Assembly: GCA_020161435.1 (NCBI GenBank)
Contig: JAIUNV010000003.1
Coordinates: 700,567 to 764,566 of the forward strand
Reading direction: 5' to 3'
DNA from: Bacteroidota bacterium
GTDB taxonomy: Bacteria; Bacteroidota; Bacteroidia; Chitinophagales; Chitinophagaceae
DNA: 64,000 nt
The notes under the pieces were generated by a model. It saw only the letters and a list, made by a program, of their open reading frames with translations. It was not told where the DNA came from and made no database searches. How positions within the stretch are numbered: position 1 is the first letter of the stretch; the number at the start of each line of letters is the position of its first letter. Of this stretch, positions 51,222-60,683 are shown piece by piece. Both the position numbers and the translations under genes were made by a program.

Positions 51222-51656
51222 ATGAACAAAGAAATCATCCTCAAATCCATTGGCACCTGGCTGCGTAGTTTGCTCACGTATGCCCTCATTACGTTGCCGT
51301 CATTGTTCTTTCCACTCATGTATATTATGTCTTTGGGCTTAGCCATCATTTGGAGCCTGCCTGCATTGCTGTTGTTTGTGCTGATGCTCTGGTTACTTAG
51401 CATGCTGCATGTAACGACTGAATTAAAATTCTACCTGCTACTGCTGAGCACGGCAGGCATTGTGTTTTTGTGCACCTGGGGCGCCGCCTGGCAGGTAAGT
51501 GGAGGACGTGATGTATGGAACAACTACCTCGAATTTGTGCTCTTTCCTATTGCTGGCATACTAGCCGCTGTACTGGTAGTATTGGTTCGCCGACAAACGC
51601 TGATGGAAGTATTAGCCACGCCTCCTTTTTCGCATCATTCATCACTATCACTATAA
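51222..51656 (+). CDS. Membrane protein of unknown function
   Basis: 144 aa from the ATG at 51222 (MNKEIILKSIG); the frame before it overlaps the operator. Four hydrophobic segments (SLLTYALITLPSLFFPLMYIM, LAIIWSLPALLLFVLMLWLL, FYLLLLSTAGIVFLCTWG, FPIAGILAAVLVVLVR). No domain recognised. It is the second operator-preceded gene of the cluster and runs into creD 11 bp later. Confidence 0.75.
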   Translation: MNKEIILKSIGTWLRSLLTYALITLPSLFFPLMYIMSLGLAIIWSLPALLLFVLMLWLLSMLHVTTELKFYLLLLSTAGIVFLCTWGAAWQVSGGRDVWNNYLEFVLFPIAGILAAVLVVLVRRQTLMEVLATPPFSHHSSLSL

Positions 51657-51667
51657 AATCATCTTGT

Positions 51668-52999
51668 ATGCAAATCACAGCAAAAGCCTCTTTTGGCGAT
51701 CGGTTTCTGATCAAAGGCATCATCACCGGATTCCTCATTTTAGTCATGCTCATTCCTTCTGTTTTTGTACTTAACCTGGTAGAAGAAAGAAAAGAACGAC
51801 AACAGGAAGTAATAGCAGAAGTGAGCAGCAAATGGGCCAGTGCCCAAACTTTGTCGGGACCGTTTTTGATTGTACCGTATGAACGCACATTTATTGATGC
51901 CGATAAAAAGCCCGCCGTTGTAACCGAACAACTCATCGTACTACCCGAGCAATTGATGGTAAATGGCACCGTGCAGCCACAAATTAAACAGCGCAGTATT
52001 TATAAAGTGGCGTTGTACAAAAGCAGCATCAAATTGGATGGTCATTTCGATTTGAAAAACATTGCTGCGGGTGAAAACGAAACCATCTTGTGGAGCAAAG
52101 CCAGCCTGTGCATGGGCCTTACCGATAGTCGTGGCATTGAAGCACAAATGCAATCGACTGCTGCACAAATGCCGCTTACGTTTGATGCCGGCATTCCTGA
52201 AAACGGATTGGCAGAAAGAGGCGTAAGTGTGCCCGTTGATTTATCGAAAGTGCTGGCCGATAGCCGGTTGGATTTTACCATCCCGTTATCGGTGCGGGGA
52301 AGCGAGTCGCTGCAAGTATTGCCCTTGGGCAAAACCAGCAGTATGCAGCTGCGTTCTGAGTGGGAATCGCCGAGCTACATTGGTAAGTTTTTGCCCCAGC
52401 ACAACCCCGATATGAAAGGCTTTGATGCCAAATGGCAGGTGCTGCATTTCAACCGCGACTTTCCGCAGATTTGGAAAAACCGCAGCTATAAAGCCACTGA
52501 GTATGCATTTGGTGTGAGCCTCATACAACCCGCCGACAACTATGCTAAAACCATGCGCAGTGTGAAGTATGCCATCCTGTTTATCGGGCTCATGTTTGGC
52601 TTTTTCTTCTTGCTCGAAATTATGCTGGGCTACAGAGTGCACCCCGTGCAGTATGTGTTGGTAGGTATTGCGCTGATTGTGTTTTACACCTTGCTGTTGT
52701 CCATTGGCGAGTTGCTCACGTTCAACATTGCGTATGCCATGGCCACGTTTGCCACAGTATCACTCATTACGCTGTATGCCAAGCAACTGTTTGTAAAATG
52801 GAGCAACGCCCTGCTCATTGGTGGTTTCCTGTTTGGTTTGTACGCCTTCATTTATGTGCTCATACAACTGGAAGACACATCGCTGCTGGCTGGTAGCATA
52901 GGCTTGTTCTTGCTGGTAGCACTCGCTATGTATTTCAGTAGAAAAATAAACTGGTACCAACAGCCTGCCGCTGTTGTAGCGCCTGAAGTAGAAGCATAA
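51668..52999 (+). CDS. creD: Cell envelope integrity protein CreD
   Basis: 443 aa from the ATG at 51668. An N-terminal membrane helix (GIITGFLILVMLIPSVFVL) is followed by a periplasmic domain (VEERKERQQEVIAEVSSKWA, SGPFLIVPYE) and six C-terminal helices from about YAILFIGLMFGFFFLLEIML on. This is the CreD layout, associated with envelope stress in E. coli and beta-lactam response in others. Its place after the wHTH regulator and two small membrane proteins fits a regulated envelope operon. There is no creBC two-component pair here. Confidence 0.9.
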   Translation: MQITAKASFGDRFLIKGIITGFLILVMLIPSVFVLNLVEERKERQQEVIAEVSSKWASAQTLSGPFLIVPYERTFIDADKKPAVVTEQLIVLPEQLMVNGTVQPQIKQRSIYKVALYKSSIKLDGHFDLKNIAAGENETILWSKASLCMGLTDSRGIEAQMQSTAAQMPLTFDAGIPENGLAERGVSVPVDLSKVLADSRLDFTIPLSVRGSESLQVLPLGKTSSMQLRSEWESPSYIGKFLPQHNPDMKGFDAKWQVLHFNRDFPQIWKNRSYKATEYAFGVSLIQPADNYAKTMRSVKYAILFIGLMFGFFFLLEIMLGYRVHPVQYVLVGIALIVFYTLLLSIGELLTFNIAYAMATFATVSLITLYAKQLFVKWSNALLIGGFLFGLYAFIYVLIQLEDTSLLAGSIGLFLLVALAMYFSRKINWYQQPAAVVAPEVEA

Positions 53000-53098
53000 C
53001 TGATTTGCAATTGGATATAGAGTGCTGTCGTGGCTTGCTGCGGCAGCACTTCATTTTTGCATCTGGTACAATCATACATTTACCATTCAAATGATGCC

Positions 53099-53455
53099 AT
53101 GAAAAGATTCTTCACCCGGGTACAATATGCGTTGCAAGGATGGACAGCATTTTTTGCCAAAGAAACACATGGCCAAATACAATTGATTGTAGCCATCATT
53201 GTAGTCGTTGCAGGTTGTTACTTTTCCATCAGCACTACAGAATGGATGCTGCTCTTGCTGTGCATTGGTTTGGTACTGGCATTGGAAATGGTGAATACGG
53301 CTGTTGAAAAACTGGCCGACAGGGTACACCCCGATCTTCATCCACAAATTGGCCTGGTAAAAGATGTGGCAGCCGGTGCCGTGCTGTGGGCATCGGTTAT
53401 CAGTGTGGTAATTGGCCTGATGATTTTTATCCCCTACGTAAAAGCGTTATTGTAG
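53099..53455 (+). CDS. dgkA: Diacylglycerol / undecaprenol kinase family protein
   Basis: 118 aa, three membrane helices and the kinase signature LEMVNTAVEKLADRVHPDL followed by QIGLVKDVAAGAVL, with the catalytic Glu and Asp of the DgkA family. The start is the ATG at 53099 (MKRFFTRVQYALQGW). It probably phosphorylates diacylglycerol or undecaprenol in the inner membrane. In Gram-positive members undecaprenol is preferred; the sequence does not tell here. Its stop is 5 bp from the convergent rnd gene. Confidence 0.92.
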   Translation: MKRFFTRVQYALQGWTAFFAKETHGQIQLIVAIIVVVAGCYFSISTTEWMLLLLCIGLVLALEMVNTAVEKLADRVHPDLHPQIGLVKDVAAGAVLWASVISVVIGLMIFIPYVKALL

Positions 53456-53460
53456 CTGCG

Positions 53461-54621
53461 TTACAACCAAGCGGTAATATCCACCCCAATTTCCTGCGCC
53501 ACATCCTGAATGAGTTGCTTGCGGTAGTTGAGCTTTAGCTGACTTATGCGTTGATCGCCTTTCAGCCAATCGTTCACCAAACTACTACTCATCAAAAACT
53601 TTTGGGCATGCTCACCATACTTAGCCGCAATGGCTTGCTGTATGGGTTGAAAAATGTGGGTCTTCGCATTTTCCTGTGCCAGCTTTTTTTGCTCAAAACG
53701 CAGGCGGTCTTCTTCCGATAATGGTTGGCCATTTCTGCGGCGGGGCAATTGCTGTGCATGTGCAGCCGCATTAATTTTTTTCCATTGCTGCTCCAGCATG
53801 TACACCCCTCTGTCGCTTTTGAGAATGGGATGTACCCCATGCTGCGACAGAATATCGGCGGGCTCCATTTTGCGGTAAGCAATTTGCCGCACCAGTTCTT
53901 CCGGAATGATTTGATGCGCCGGTTTGTTTTTTTGGCGGGCTAAATCATCTCTGAAACGTAGCAATTCATTGAGCACATACTGGTCGTACGGACTCATGAA
54001 TTGCAGGTCATTTTTCTTGAGAAAATTTTGCCGTGCTTCCAAGGTGTAGCGTACTGTATTCAGTTGGGCAAACTCTTCGGCCACAAAAGGCATCAACCCT
54101 TTTTCTGTTGCTTCTTGTTGCAAAATATTTTCCAGCTCAAACAGGTAAATCACATCGGCAGCAGCATAGTGCAACTGGCCATCGCTGAGTGGCCGCTTGC
54201 CCCAGTTGCTGGTTTGCAATTTTTTGTTGAGTTGCACATCGCATTTCAATTGCAGCAAATTGCTCAGCGATGTTTGCTCATAATTCAGCAGCTTGGCATA
54301 CAGTTCTGTATCCACCAAATCGGTTGGATAACAGGCCAACGAATGCAACAAGCGTAAATCTTCGCCGGGGCAATGCACCAACTTGCGAATACCCGGTGTT
54401 TCAAAAAAATCATACAACGGTTTCAAATCGAGGCCGGCCAATGGATCGATGACAAAACAAGCTTCGGGTGTAGCCATTTGAATGAGGCACAAATCGAAAC
54501 CGTACGTGTAGCGGTCGCGGTCGAATTCCAGATCGAAAGCAACTACTGAAGCAGCATGTAAGTCTTGCAATGCCTGTTTTAATTGCGCAGCGTTGGTAAC
54601 GTATAACAGAGGTGTATTCAC
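53461..54621 (-). CDS. rnd: Ribonuclease D
   Basis: 386 aa. The DEDDy exonuclease core includes VVAFDLEFDRDRYTYGFDLC (first Asp/Glu), KLVHCPGEDLRLL and DGQLHYAAADVIYLFEL with the Tyr-Asp of the fourth motif. A C-terminal HRDC domain follows (residues about 210-290; FRDDLARQKNKPAHQIIPEE). It trims tRNA 3' ends. The gene overlaps nothing and its start is the ATG at 54621. The rest of the tail (QQAIAAKYGEHAQKFLMSS) may be a second HRDC-like helical unit. Confidence 0.93.
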   Translation of the reverse strand: MNTPLLYVTNAAQLKQALQDLHAASVVAFDLEFDRDRYTYGFDLCLIQMATPEACFVIDPLAGLDLKPLYDFFETPGIRKLVHCPGEDLRLLHSLACYPTDLVDTELYAKLLNYEQTSLSNLLQLKCDVQLNKKLQTSNWGKRPLSDGQLHYAAADVIYLFELENILQQEATEKGLMPFVAEEFAQLNTVRYTLEARQNFLKKNDLQFMSPYDQYVLNELLRFRDDLARQKNKPAHQIIPEELVRQIAYRKMEPADILSQHGVHPILKSDRGVYMLEQQWKKINAAAHAQQLPRRRNGQPLSEEDRLRFEQKKLAQENAKTHIFQPIQQAIAAKYGEHAQKFLMSSSLVNDWLKGDQRISQLKLNYRKQLIQDVAQEIGVDITAWL

Positions 54622-54727
54622 AGTCTACAATATTAAGCGATATTAGATTCGCACAGAGGGCACAGAGCCCTCAGAGGATTTATTAATAATAATCCGTTGA
54701 TAATCCGGCACATCCGTGTCCCATACA
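54622..54727. repeat. Short repeat patch upstream of rnd
   Basis: Contains ATTCGCACAGAGGGCACAGAG (reverse form of the CTCTGTGC family at 24760) and ATCCGTTGATAATCCGGCACATCCGTGTCCC-like units (given here only in part, 54694-54722). No gene and no clear promoter are seen. Confidence 0.55.
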
Positions 54728-54763
54728 AAAACGGTGCGCTGACATAGCATCAACGCACCGTTT
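54728..54763. terminator. Rho-independent terminator of the amidohydrolase gene
   Basis: Ten-base stem AAACGGTGCG / CGCACCGTTT around a 15-nt loop, with A residues before it that read as a T-run on the minus strand. It lies in the space between rnd (start) and the amidohydrolase stop at 54783, and suits the minus-strand gene. Confidence 0.75.
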
Positions 54764-54782
54764 ATTATCTGTTGTTCATGAA

Positions 54783-56243
54783 TTAGTCGCGGTAGTTCAA
54801 CGCTGGCTTGCGGGTGCCGAGCAATGCCTGGTATTTATAATCGCCGATCATTTGTTTGAACTCTTCCTGTGCTTTTGCAATGAGCGTTGGATTGGTAAAC
54901 AAATCAATAGCCGTGAGGGCCATGGTTTTAGCAGCTACCATCATGCCCTTGGTGCCCAGCTCCGTACCGCCGCAAGCCACGGCCTGCCAGCTATGTGCCG
55001 GTGTGCCCGGTGCCCAGGTAGCAGCACGTAGTCCAACCGTTGGTACAACGTAGCTTACATCACCCACATCGGTGCTGCCACCACCAGCATCCATCTCAAC
55101 TTTCAACGGTTGTACTGCTGCAGCATTTTGTACATCGGGTGCAGTAAAAGTGAAACTGCTTTGAATTTTTTTAGCAAACTCCACCTCTGCAGCAGAGTAG
55201 TGGACACCACCCACTTTTTCGAGGTTTTGCTGCATAGCTACGGCCAATGTTTTGTTGAGCAACAAATCATGCGTGCCACCAATAATTTCATATTCCATGT
55301 TGGTTTCGGTACCCAATGCGGCTGCTTGTGCGGCTTTTAAAACACGGTCGAAAATTTCTACCACGTCTTTGCGTTTGGGATGCCTCACATAGTAATACAC
55401 TTCTGCATAGTCGGGCACTACGTTAGGCGCTTTGCCACCATCTGTAATCACATAGTGAATGCGTGTTTCCTGTGGCACATGTTCCCGCATCATGTTGACC
55501 ATGTAGTTCATGGCTTCCACTGCATCCAAAGAGGAACGTCCTTTCTCAGGAGCCATAGCAGCATGTGCACTCAATCCTTTAAAACGAAACTTGGCCGATT
55601 TGTTGGCCAGTGCACTTGTCATGGTTACGCCGTTATCGCTATCGGGATGCCAGTGAATCACTGCATCTACACCATGGAATAAGCCGGCACGAACCATGTA
55701 CACTTTGCCACTGCCGCCTTCTTCTGCCGGGCAGCCATACACTTTAATAGTGCCGGTGAACTTTTTCGCTTCAATCAGCTTTTTGATTTCGATACCCGCC
55801 GCTACACTGGCAGTACCAAACAAGTGGTGCCCGCATCCGTGCCCGCCTTTTTGATTGGCAATGGGTTGTTTTTCCGGCACGGCTTGTTGTGCCAAACCCG
55901 GCAATGCATCATACTCAGCAAGAATACCAATTACAGGTTGACCACTACCGTACGTGGCCACAAATGCCGTAGGAATATCAGCCACACCAGCTTCTACCGT
56001 AAAACCGTTTTCTTTCAATCGCTGCTGCAACAAAGCGCTGCTGTTGGTTTCTTTATAACCCAGCTCAGCATAGTTCCAAATTTGCAACGCGGTTTGTTTG
56101 TACAAGTCGTAGCCCGATTGCAAATCGTTGATGGCGGTTTCTTTAATAGCCGTCACTGGATTGGGCTTTGCTTTTTGCGCACCGGCATGTATGTTCAGCA
56201 GCAGTACACTTGCTATTAGCAAGTTGGTTTTCGTTGCGTTCAT
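54783..56243 (-). CDS. M20-family amidohydrolase, secreted
   Basis: 486 aa with an N-terminal signal peptide (MNATKTNLLIASVLLLNIHAGAQ). Metal ligands: GGHGCGHHLFG (paired His), CPAEEGGSGK (Glu-Glu) and PAHSWQAVACGG (His). GILAEYDALPG and FKGLSAHAAMAPEKGRS (inner lid) complete the M20D/aminoacylase type seen in AbgB-like and hippurate hydrolases. It is probably a periplasmic di-zinc or di-manganese peptidase or N-acyl amino acid hydrolase. Monocistronic, terminator at 54728. Confidence 0.93.
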   Translation of the reverse strand: MNATKTNLLIASVLLLNIHAGAQKAKPNPVTAIKETAINDLQSGYDLYKQTALQIWNYAELGYKETNSSALLQQRLKENGFTVEAGVADIPTAFVATYGSGQPVIGILAEYDALPGLAQQAVPEKQPIANQKGGHGCGHHLFGTASVAAGIEIKKLIEAKKFTGTIKVYGCPAEEGGSGKVYMVRAGLFHGVDAVIHWHPDSDNGVTMTSALANKSAKFRFKGLSAHAAMAPEKGRSSLDAVEAMNYMVNMMREHVPQETRIHYVITDGGKAPNVVPDYAEVYYYVRHPKRKDVVEIFDRVLKAAQAAALGTETNMEYEIIGGTHDLLLNKTLAVAMQQNLEKVGGVHYSAAEVEFAKKIQSSFTFTAPDVQNAAAVQPLKVEMDAGGGSTDVGDVSYVVPTVGLRAATWAPGTPAHSWQAVACGGTELGTKGMMVAAKTMALTAIDLFTNPTLIAKAQEEFKQMIGDYKYQALLGTRKPALNYRD

Positions 56244-56311
56244 AAGTATGAATCGTTTTTACAATTCGTTGGAAATAGAAAGACGAGCATGCAGCAATTC
56301 ATGATGGCTGC

Positions 56312-56992
56312 TTAGCGGCCAATTATGTTCCATTGATACTCATCATCGGGGCGGATATTTTTTCGCTTGAGCTCGGTCACCAGTTTGTATTTACCAGTGA
56401 GCTCATCTTGCTCCATGATGATGATTTCGGCATTCTTCGGGTTGCGGAGTGTTTCAAATTCTTCCACCGTCCAGTGAAACCACCGCATTAAAAACAAACG
56501 CACAGTCATGCCATGCGAAACGATGACGGCATTTTGCGGAAACCTGGGTTTTTCAAAATCGCGGTACATGCTGTGCATGAAATCGCTGACCCGGTCGTAC
56601 ACGTCGGCACAACTTTCACCGTCTTTTATGCGATAGTAAAAAGTACCAAACTTGTTGCGTTCATCATCTATCTGAATGTTGGCTTTCAAATCACGAAAGT
56701 GGCCCCACTCTTGCTCCCGCAAACGGGGATCTTCTTTCCACCGATACTGCGACTTATCAAAATGTTTGGCAATGTGTTCGAAGGTCATGCGGGTACGCCA
56801 CAAGGGTGATACGTAAAACAAAATGCGTTCATCACCAATCAATGCTTGTAGCTTTTTACCCGCTTCATCGGCCTGCTGTTCGCCCAGTGGTGTCAGCAGT
56901 AATTTGTAATCCTGTTTTTGTGCATAGGTGTTGCGATCGAAGTTGCCTTCCGATTCGCCATGACGTACCAATATGATTCTGTGTGGTCTCAT
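56312..56992 (-). CDS. Histidine phosphatase family protein
   Basis: 226 aa. The phosphohistidine motif ILVRHGESEGNFDR (H11), the second active-site Arg in LWRTRMTFEHI and the distal VIVSHGMTVRLFLMRW identify the phosphoglycerate mutase-like histidine phosphatase superfamily. Length is close to a GpmB-like or broad phosphatase. There is no signal peptide, so it is cytosolic. It starts divergently from lpxD with a 485-bp gap holding an isolated terminator. Confidence 0.92.
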   Translation of the reverse strand: MRPHRIILVRHGESEGNFDRNTYAQKQDYKLLLTPLGEQQADEAGKKLQALIGDERILFYVSPLWRTRMTFEHIAKHFDKSQYRWKEDPRLREQEWGHFRDLKANIQIDDERNKFGTFYYRIKDGESCADVYDRVSDFMHSMYRDFEKPRFPQNAVIVSHGMTVRLFLMRWFHWTVEEFETLRNPKNAEIIIMEQDELTGKYKLVTELKRKNIRPDDEYQWNIIGR

Positions 56993-57115
56993 GCAAACAG
57001 TTTACGAATACACATTTTTACAGCACATGCTGTTGCTTCAAATGTAGCTGAAATCAAGATTGCATTGTGGAATAGCAGCCGATAAAAGAAGATGTAAAAC
57101 GGAAGTATTATGCAA

Positions 57116-57148
57116 AAAGAAATCCTCCGAAGAATCGGAGGATTTTCC
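57116..57148. terminator. Bidirectional-type hairpin terminator in a divergent gap
   Basis: Stem AATCCTCCGA / TCGGAGGATT with AGAA loop (57121-57144). On the minus strand it is followed by TTTCTTTTT; on the plus strand by TTTT. It is not at the 3' end of any gene found here, which suggests an unannotated small transcript ending at this point. The rest of the 56993-57477 gap holds no recognised gene. Confidence 0.7.
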
Positions 57149-57477
57149 AACAATGGGTTAGTAAGTACTGGGATAAGTATTTCCCGACACAATATTAAAT
57201 ACTAAGTATGCGTATCTGAAAATTTGGCAGTGCATAGTTATTCACACTTTGTTTGTAACTGTGAATTTCAATAGGCCCTACAACGATGTAAAAAGAGGGA
57301 AGAAACATGAAGATAACGTGCATGTATGAAAACAACAAGTGAATCAATTGTTGTAATGCATGGCTGAATGACGGGCATACAAAAGGAAGTGTTTACTTTT
57401 GACCGTTATCGGCGGAAAGCAGCATCAACACAGGTGTTTCGGCCATTGTACTTCATTTGCAAACAAACAAGTCGTTT

Positions 57478-58422
57478 ATGAAATTTCCTCAACCTGTCAG
57501 CACTCAATGGATTGCCGATTTAATACAAGCTCAAGTGATTGGTGATGCACAAACCAGCATTACGGGCATCAACGAAATACACAAAGTGGAAACAGGCGAC
57601 TTGTGTTTTGTAGATCATCCAAAGTACTACGATACCTGTTTGAAAAGCGATGCATCGTTTATCATCATCAACAAAGCTGTTGACAATGCCTATGGTAAAA
57701 CACTGCTGGTATGCGATCAACCGTTTGAAGCGTACTTAACCATTGTATCACACTTCCGCCCGTTTGTGCCGGCTACAGAAATGATTAGTGACACAGCAGT
57801 GATTGGTGAAGGCACAACCATTATGCCGGGTGTGTTTATCGGGCATCATGTTCGCATTGGCCGCAACTGCATCATTCACCCTAACGTAACGATTTATGAT
57901 TACACTGAAATTGGCGACAATGTAGTAGTGCATGCTGGTACTACATTGGGTGCTGATGCATTTTATTACAACAGCAAACGTGACCGTTCCGTGTGGTATA
58001 AAAAAATGAAAAGCTGTGGTCGTGTTGTGTTGGAAGATGATGTAGAAATTGGTGCTAACTGTTGTATTGATAAAGGCGTTACGCATGATACCCGCATTGG
58101 TCGGGGCACCAAACTCGACAACCTGGTACAAGTGGGTCATGATGTAGTGATTGGACAGAACTGCATTATTGCAGCACAGGTAGGTATTGCGGGTGCAACT
58201 ACCATTGGCAATGGGGTGAATTTGTGGGGCCAGGTAGGTGTGAGCAAAACATTGCACATAGGTGATGGTGCCAATGTGTTGGCACAAAGTGGCGTGCCTT
58301 CTTCTATTGAAGGTGGCAAAACGTATTGGGGTACGCCGGTGGTAGAAGCACAAGTAAAACGCAAAGAACTGGTATGGGTAAAACGCATTCCTGAAATTTG
58401 GGAGAAGGTGAAGAACAAGTAG
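57478..58422 (+). CDS. lpxD: UDP-3-O-(3-hydroxyacyl)glucosamine N-acyltransferase
   Basis: 314 aa, third committed step of lipid A synthesis. The start is the ATG at 57478 ([19 protein letters not shown]). The N-terminal uridine-binding domain includes [19 protein letters not shown], followed by a left-handed beta helix of hexapeptide repeats from about residue 105. The catalytic His is H221 in [16 protein letters not shown], and [16 protein letters not shown] is the next conserved turn. It is a little shorter than E. coli LpxD (about 340) because the C-terminal helices are reduced. No lpxA or fabZ is adjacent. Confidence 0.93.
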   Translation: MKFPQPVSTQWIADLIQAQVIGDAQTSITGINEIHKVETGDLCFVDHPKYYDTCLKSDASFIIINKAVDNAYGKTLLVCDQPFEAYLTIVSHFRPFVPATEMISDTAVIGEGTTIMPGVFIGHHVRIGRNCIIHPNVTIYDYTEIGDNVVVHAGTTLGADAFYYNSKRDRSVWYKKMKSCGRVVLEDDVEIGANCCIDKGVTHDTRIGRGTKLDNLVQVGHDVVIGQNCIIAAQVGIAGATTIGNGVNLWGQVGVSKTLHIGDGANVLAQSGVPSSIEGGKTYWGTPVVEAQVKRKELVWVKRIPEIWEKVKNK

Positions 58423-58537
58423 TTCTTTTTTTCAACGCGAAGGTGCAAAGACGCAAAGTTTTTTACCGCTGATAAACGGTGTTCGCAGAGGTCATTTGCC
58501 AAAGGGAAATAAAACTCTGTGCCTCTGTGCGAAAATC
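58423..58537. repeat. Repeat patch between lpxD and the reductase gene
   Basis: Contains ATTTGCCAAAGGGAAAT (58494-58510), a degenerate copy of the palindrome at 24738, followed by CTCTGTGCCTCTGTGCGAAA (58515-58534). The last part is almost identical to 24770-24789. No gene. Confidence 0.65.
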
Positions 58538-59506
58538 TTACTTCCCTCCAGCCAGGTGCTGGCATATCCGCTGCACGGCAGCATCAATTTTTCCGTAGCG
58601 GAAATCGGGTAGTGCTTTCAATAGTTTGCCATTGTCGAAGTTGGACACTGCCAAACTGGTAGCTGCTGTTTCTTTGGTTACCAGCGGGCTTTTTCCCGTC
58701 AACCATCCTTTGATTTTGTACAACCGCCACGCAATGGCCGCTTTAAAAGGCGTAATCATTTGTGTAGGTCGTGGCTTACCAAAAGCATCGGCAATCATGT
58801 AAAAGAAATCGCGGTAGCACAGGTTTTCTGCACTGATGATGAAACGCTGTCCGCTGATATTGCTGTCCATTAATTGTATCATGGCTGCAGCCACATCATC
58901 GGCATCTACAAAACCTGTTTGGCCCATACTGTAGTATGGGAAACCATTGTGCAAGGTTTGAAATATTTGCATCGAGCCTTTGCTCCAATCGCCATGTTCG
59001 CCAATGATGATGGTAGGATTTACCGCAACGGCATTCAAACCTTCGCCCACGGCCCGCCACACTTCCAGTTCGCCCAGGTATTTGCTTTTGCCATATTCAC
59101 TGTTGCTGGTGTCTTCCGTCCAGTGCATGCTTTCATTAATCACTGCATCTTTTCGAATGCGGCCCAATGCAGCCACACTACTTACGTGCACCAATTTATG
59201 CACACCAGCTTCCAGGCAGGCATTCACCACATTGGCCGTGCCTTCCACATTCATGTTGTGCAGCAGCATTTTGTCTTCAGGCTTAAAGCTCACGAAACCT
59301 GCTACATGATACACCTGCGTTACATCTTGCATGGCTACTTCCAAACCAATTACATCCAGTATATCGCACTGTATCCAGTTGGCTTTGTCCTTTACCACAT
59401 CGGGTATCTGATTTCTGTACAATGCTTTTACAGCAATGCCTTTGCGATGCAACGCCAAAATAAGATGTGTACCCAACAGGCCGGTACCGCCGGTAACTAA
59501 AACCAT
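58538..59506 (-). CDS. NAD(P)-dependent epimerase/reductase, dihydroflavonol-4-reductase-like
   Basis: 322 aa extended SDR. LVTGGTGLLGTHLILALHRKG gives the dinucleotide-binding GxxGxxG, HVSSVAALGRI and SEYGKSKYLGE the Ser-Tyr-Lys catalytic region. The subgroup resembles dihydroflavonol-4-reductase/3-beta-hydroxysteroid dehydrogenases, which reduce or oxidise hydroxy groups on aldehydes, sterols or sugars. The substrate here is unknown. The gene is 115 bp downstream of lpxD (convergent) and 157 bp from the next gene. Confidence 0.9.
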   Translation of the reverse strand: MVLVTGGTGLLGTHLILALHRKGIAVKALYRNQIPDVVKDKANWIQCDILDVIGLEVAMQDVTQVYHVAGFVSFKPEDKMLLHNMNVEGTANVVNACLEAGVHKLVHVSSVAALGRIRKDAVINESMHWTEDTSNSEYGKSKYLGELEVWRAVGEGLNAVAVNPTIIIGEHGDWSKGSMQIFQTLHNGFPYYSMGQTGFVDADDVAAAMIQLMDSNISGQRFIISAENLCYRDFFYMIADAFGKPRPTQMITPFKAAIAWRLYKIKGWLTGKSPLVTKETAATSLAVSNFDNGKLLKALPDFRYGKIDAAVQRICQHLAGGK

Positions 59507-59663
59507 GCTGCAATATTAAAGAAGAGTGATGAAGTCTGTAGTCCGGAGACGGTAGGCGAAAACAAAGGTCATACTGACGAAGGAAACATCTATTGAATTA
59601 AAGTTGCCATAGACTTTCAAAATGAATTCGTGTCATTCGTGCCATTTAGCCATCATTCGTGTT
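59507..59663. repeat. Intergenic repeat patch
   Basis: TAGTCCGGAGACGGTAGGCG near 59539 (as at 48374), GGTCATACTGACGAAGGAAA near 59566 (related to 2316), and ATTCGTGTCATTCGTGCC (59626-59643). No gene or terminator is seen. Confidence 0.6.
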
Positions 59664-60518
59664 TCAATATTCGTAGAATCCCTTGCCTGTTTTGCGGCCC
59701 AGTTCGCCGGCATCCACTTTTGCTTTTTGCATGGCAGCAGGCGTGAGCCTTTCGGGTTTACCCAGAGCTTCCCACACTATTTCGCTTACGCTGTAGTTGA
59801 TGTCGAGGCCGATGAAATCCATGAGCTTAAACGGGCCCATTTTGAAACCGGTAGCTTCCATCACGGCATCTACCTGTTCCATGCTGGCGGCGCCGCTTTC
59901 TACCAGCCGCATGGCTTCCAAATAGTAAGGCCGTGCTATATGATTGACAATGAAACCCGGCGCATCATTGCAATGCACGGGCACTTTGCCCATGGTTTTG
60001 GCTAAGTTATACAACGCATCTACCACATGTTGTGCGGTTTGTTTTCCTTTCACCACTTCCACCAACTTCATGTGGGTAGCGGGGTTGAAAAAATGCATGC
60101 CGGCAAAACGTTCGGGATGAACTATTTGCGCTTGCAAATCAGATATCGATAACGAAGAAGTGTTGCTGGCAAAAATGCATAGCGCATTGTTTACGGTAGC
60201 CAGCTGCTGAAACAGCGCCAGTTTAACAGCCGGTTTTTCTACAATGGCTTCAATTACGATATCCGCTTTACAATCGTCGATGTTGTGGGTATACATCAAC
60301 CTACGGTGTACACTATCTACATCGTGTTCTGTTATCTTGTTTTTTGATTGCAATAGCTGTAAGCTTTTGTCAATCTCTTCCTTGCTTTTCCAAAGCATGA
60401 CCTGTTGCACATCGTACAGCTTGGTACGGAAACCGGAAAGCGCCGCTACTAGTGCAATGCCTCTACCCATAGTACCGGCACCGCAAATACAAATTGTTTC
60501 AACATGATCAAGAGTCAT
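59664..60518 (-). CDS. 3-hydroxyacyl-CoA (3-hydroxybutyryl-CoA) dehydrogenase
   Basis: 284 aa. ICICGAGTMGRGIALVAALSG is the NAD-binding loop, IFASNTSSLSISDLQAQI holds catalytic Ser and Asn, and FFNPATHMKLVEVVKGKQT contributes the catalytic His of this dehydrogenase. Length matches the short bacterial FadB-type/Hbd enzyme (no hydratase domain). It oxidises 3-hydroxyacyl-CoA to 3-ketoacyl-CoA in fatty acid or phenylacetate/benzoyl degradation or butyrate metabolism. Standalone in this window. Confidence 0.93.
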   Translation of the reverse strand: MTLDHVETICICGAGTMGRGIALVAALSGFRTKLYDVQQVMLWKSKEEIDKSLQLLQSKNKITEHDVDSVHRRLMYTHNIDDCKADIVIEAIVEKPAVKLALFQQLATVNNALCIFASNTSSLSISDLQAQIVHPERFAGMHFFNPATHMKLVEVVKGKQTAQHVVDALYNLAKTMGKVPVHCNDAPGFIVNHIARPYYLEAMRLVESGAASMEQVDAVMEATGFKMGPFKLMDFIGLDINYSVSEIVWEALGKPERLTPAAMQKAKVDAGELGRKTGKGFYEY

Positions 60519-60683
60519 GCTGCAAAGAAAGTGAATGAACGGTTGGAAACGTTTATACGTTCACAAGTTCCATAGTTCACAAGTTTGTCAGCCGTTGCTC
60601 CCCTGATGCCCACTTCGTGGCGTGGTGGTTAAATGTATGGCCCGAGGGTTATCCAAAAAAGTAGCCATAAATATCCAAATCCA

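Noticed and set aside
56989..57192. 67-codon minus-strand frame upstream of the phosphatase
   Set aside because: It crosses the terminator hairpin and has no conserved or plausible protein features.
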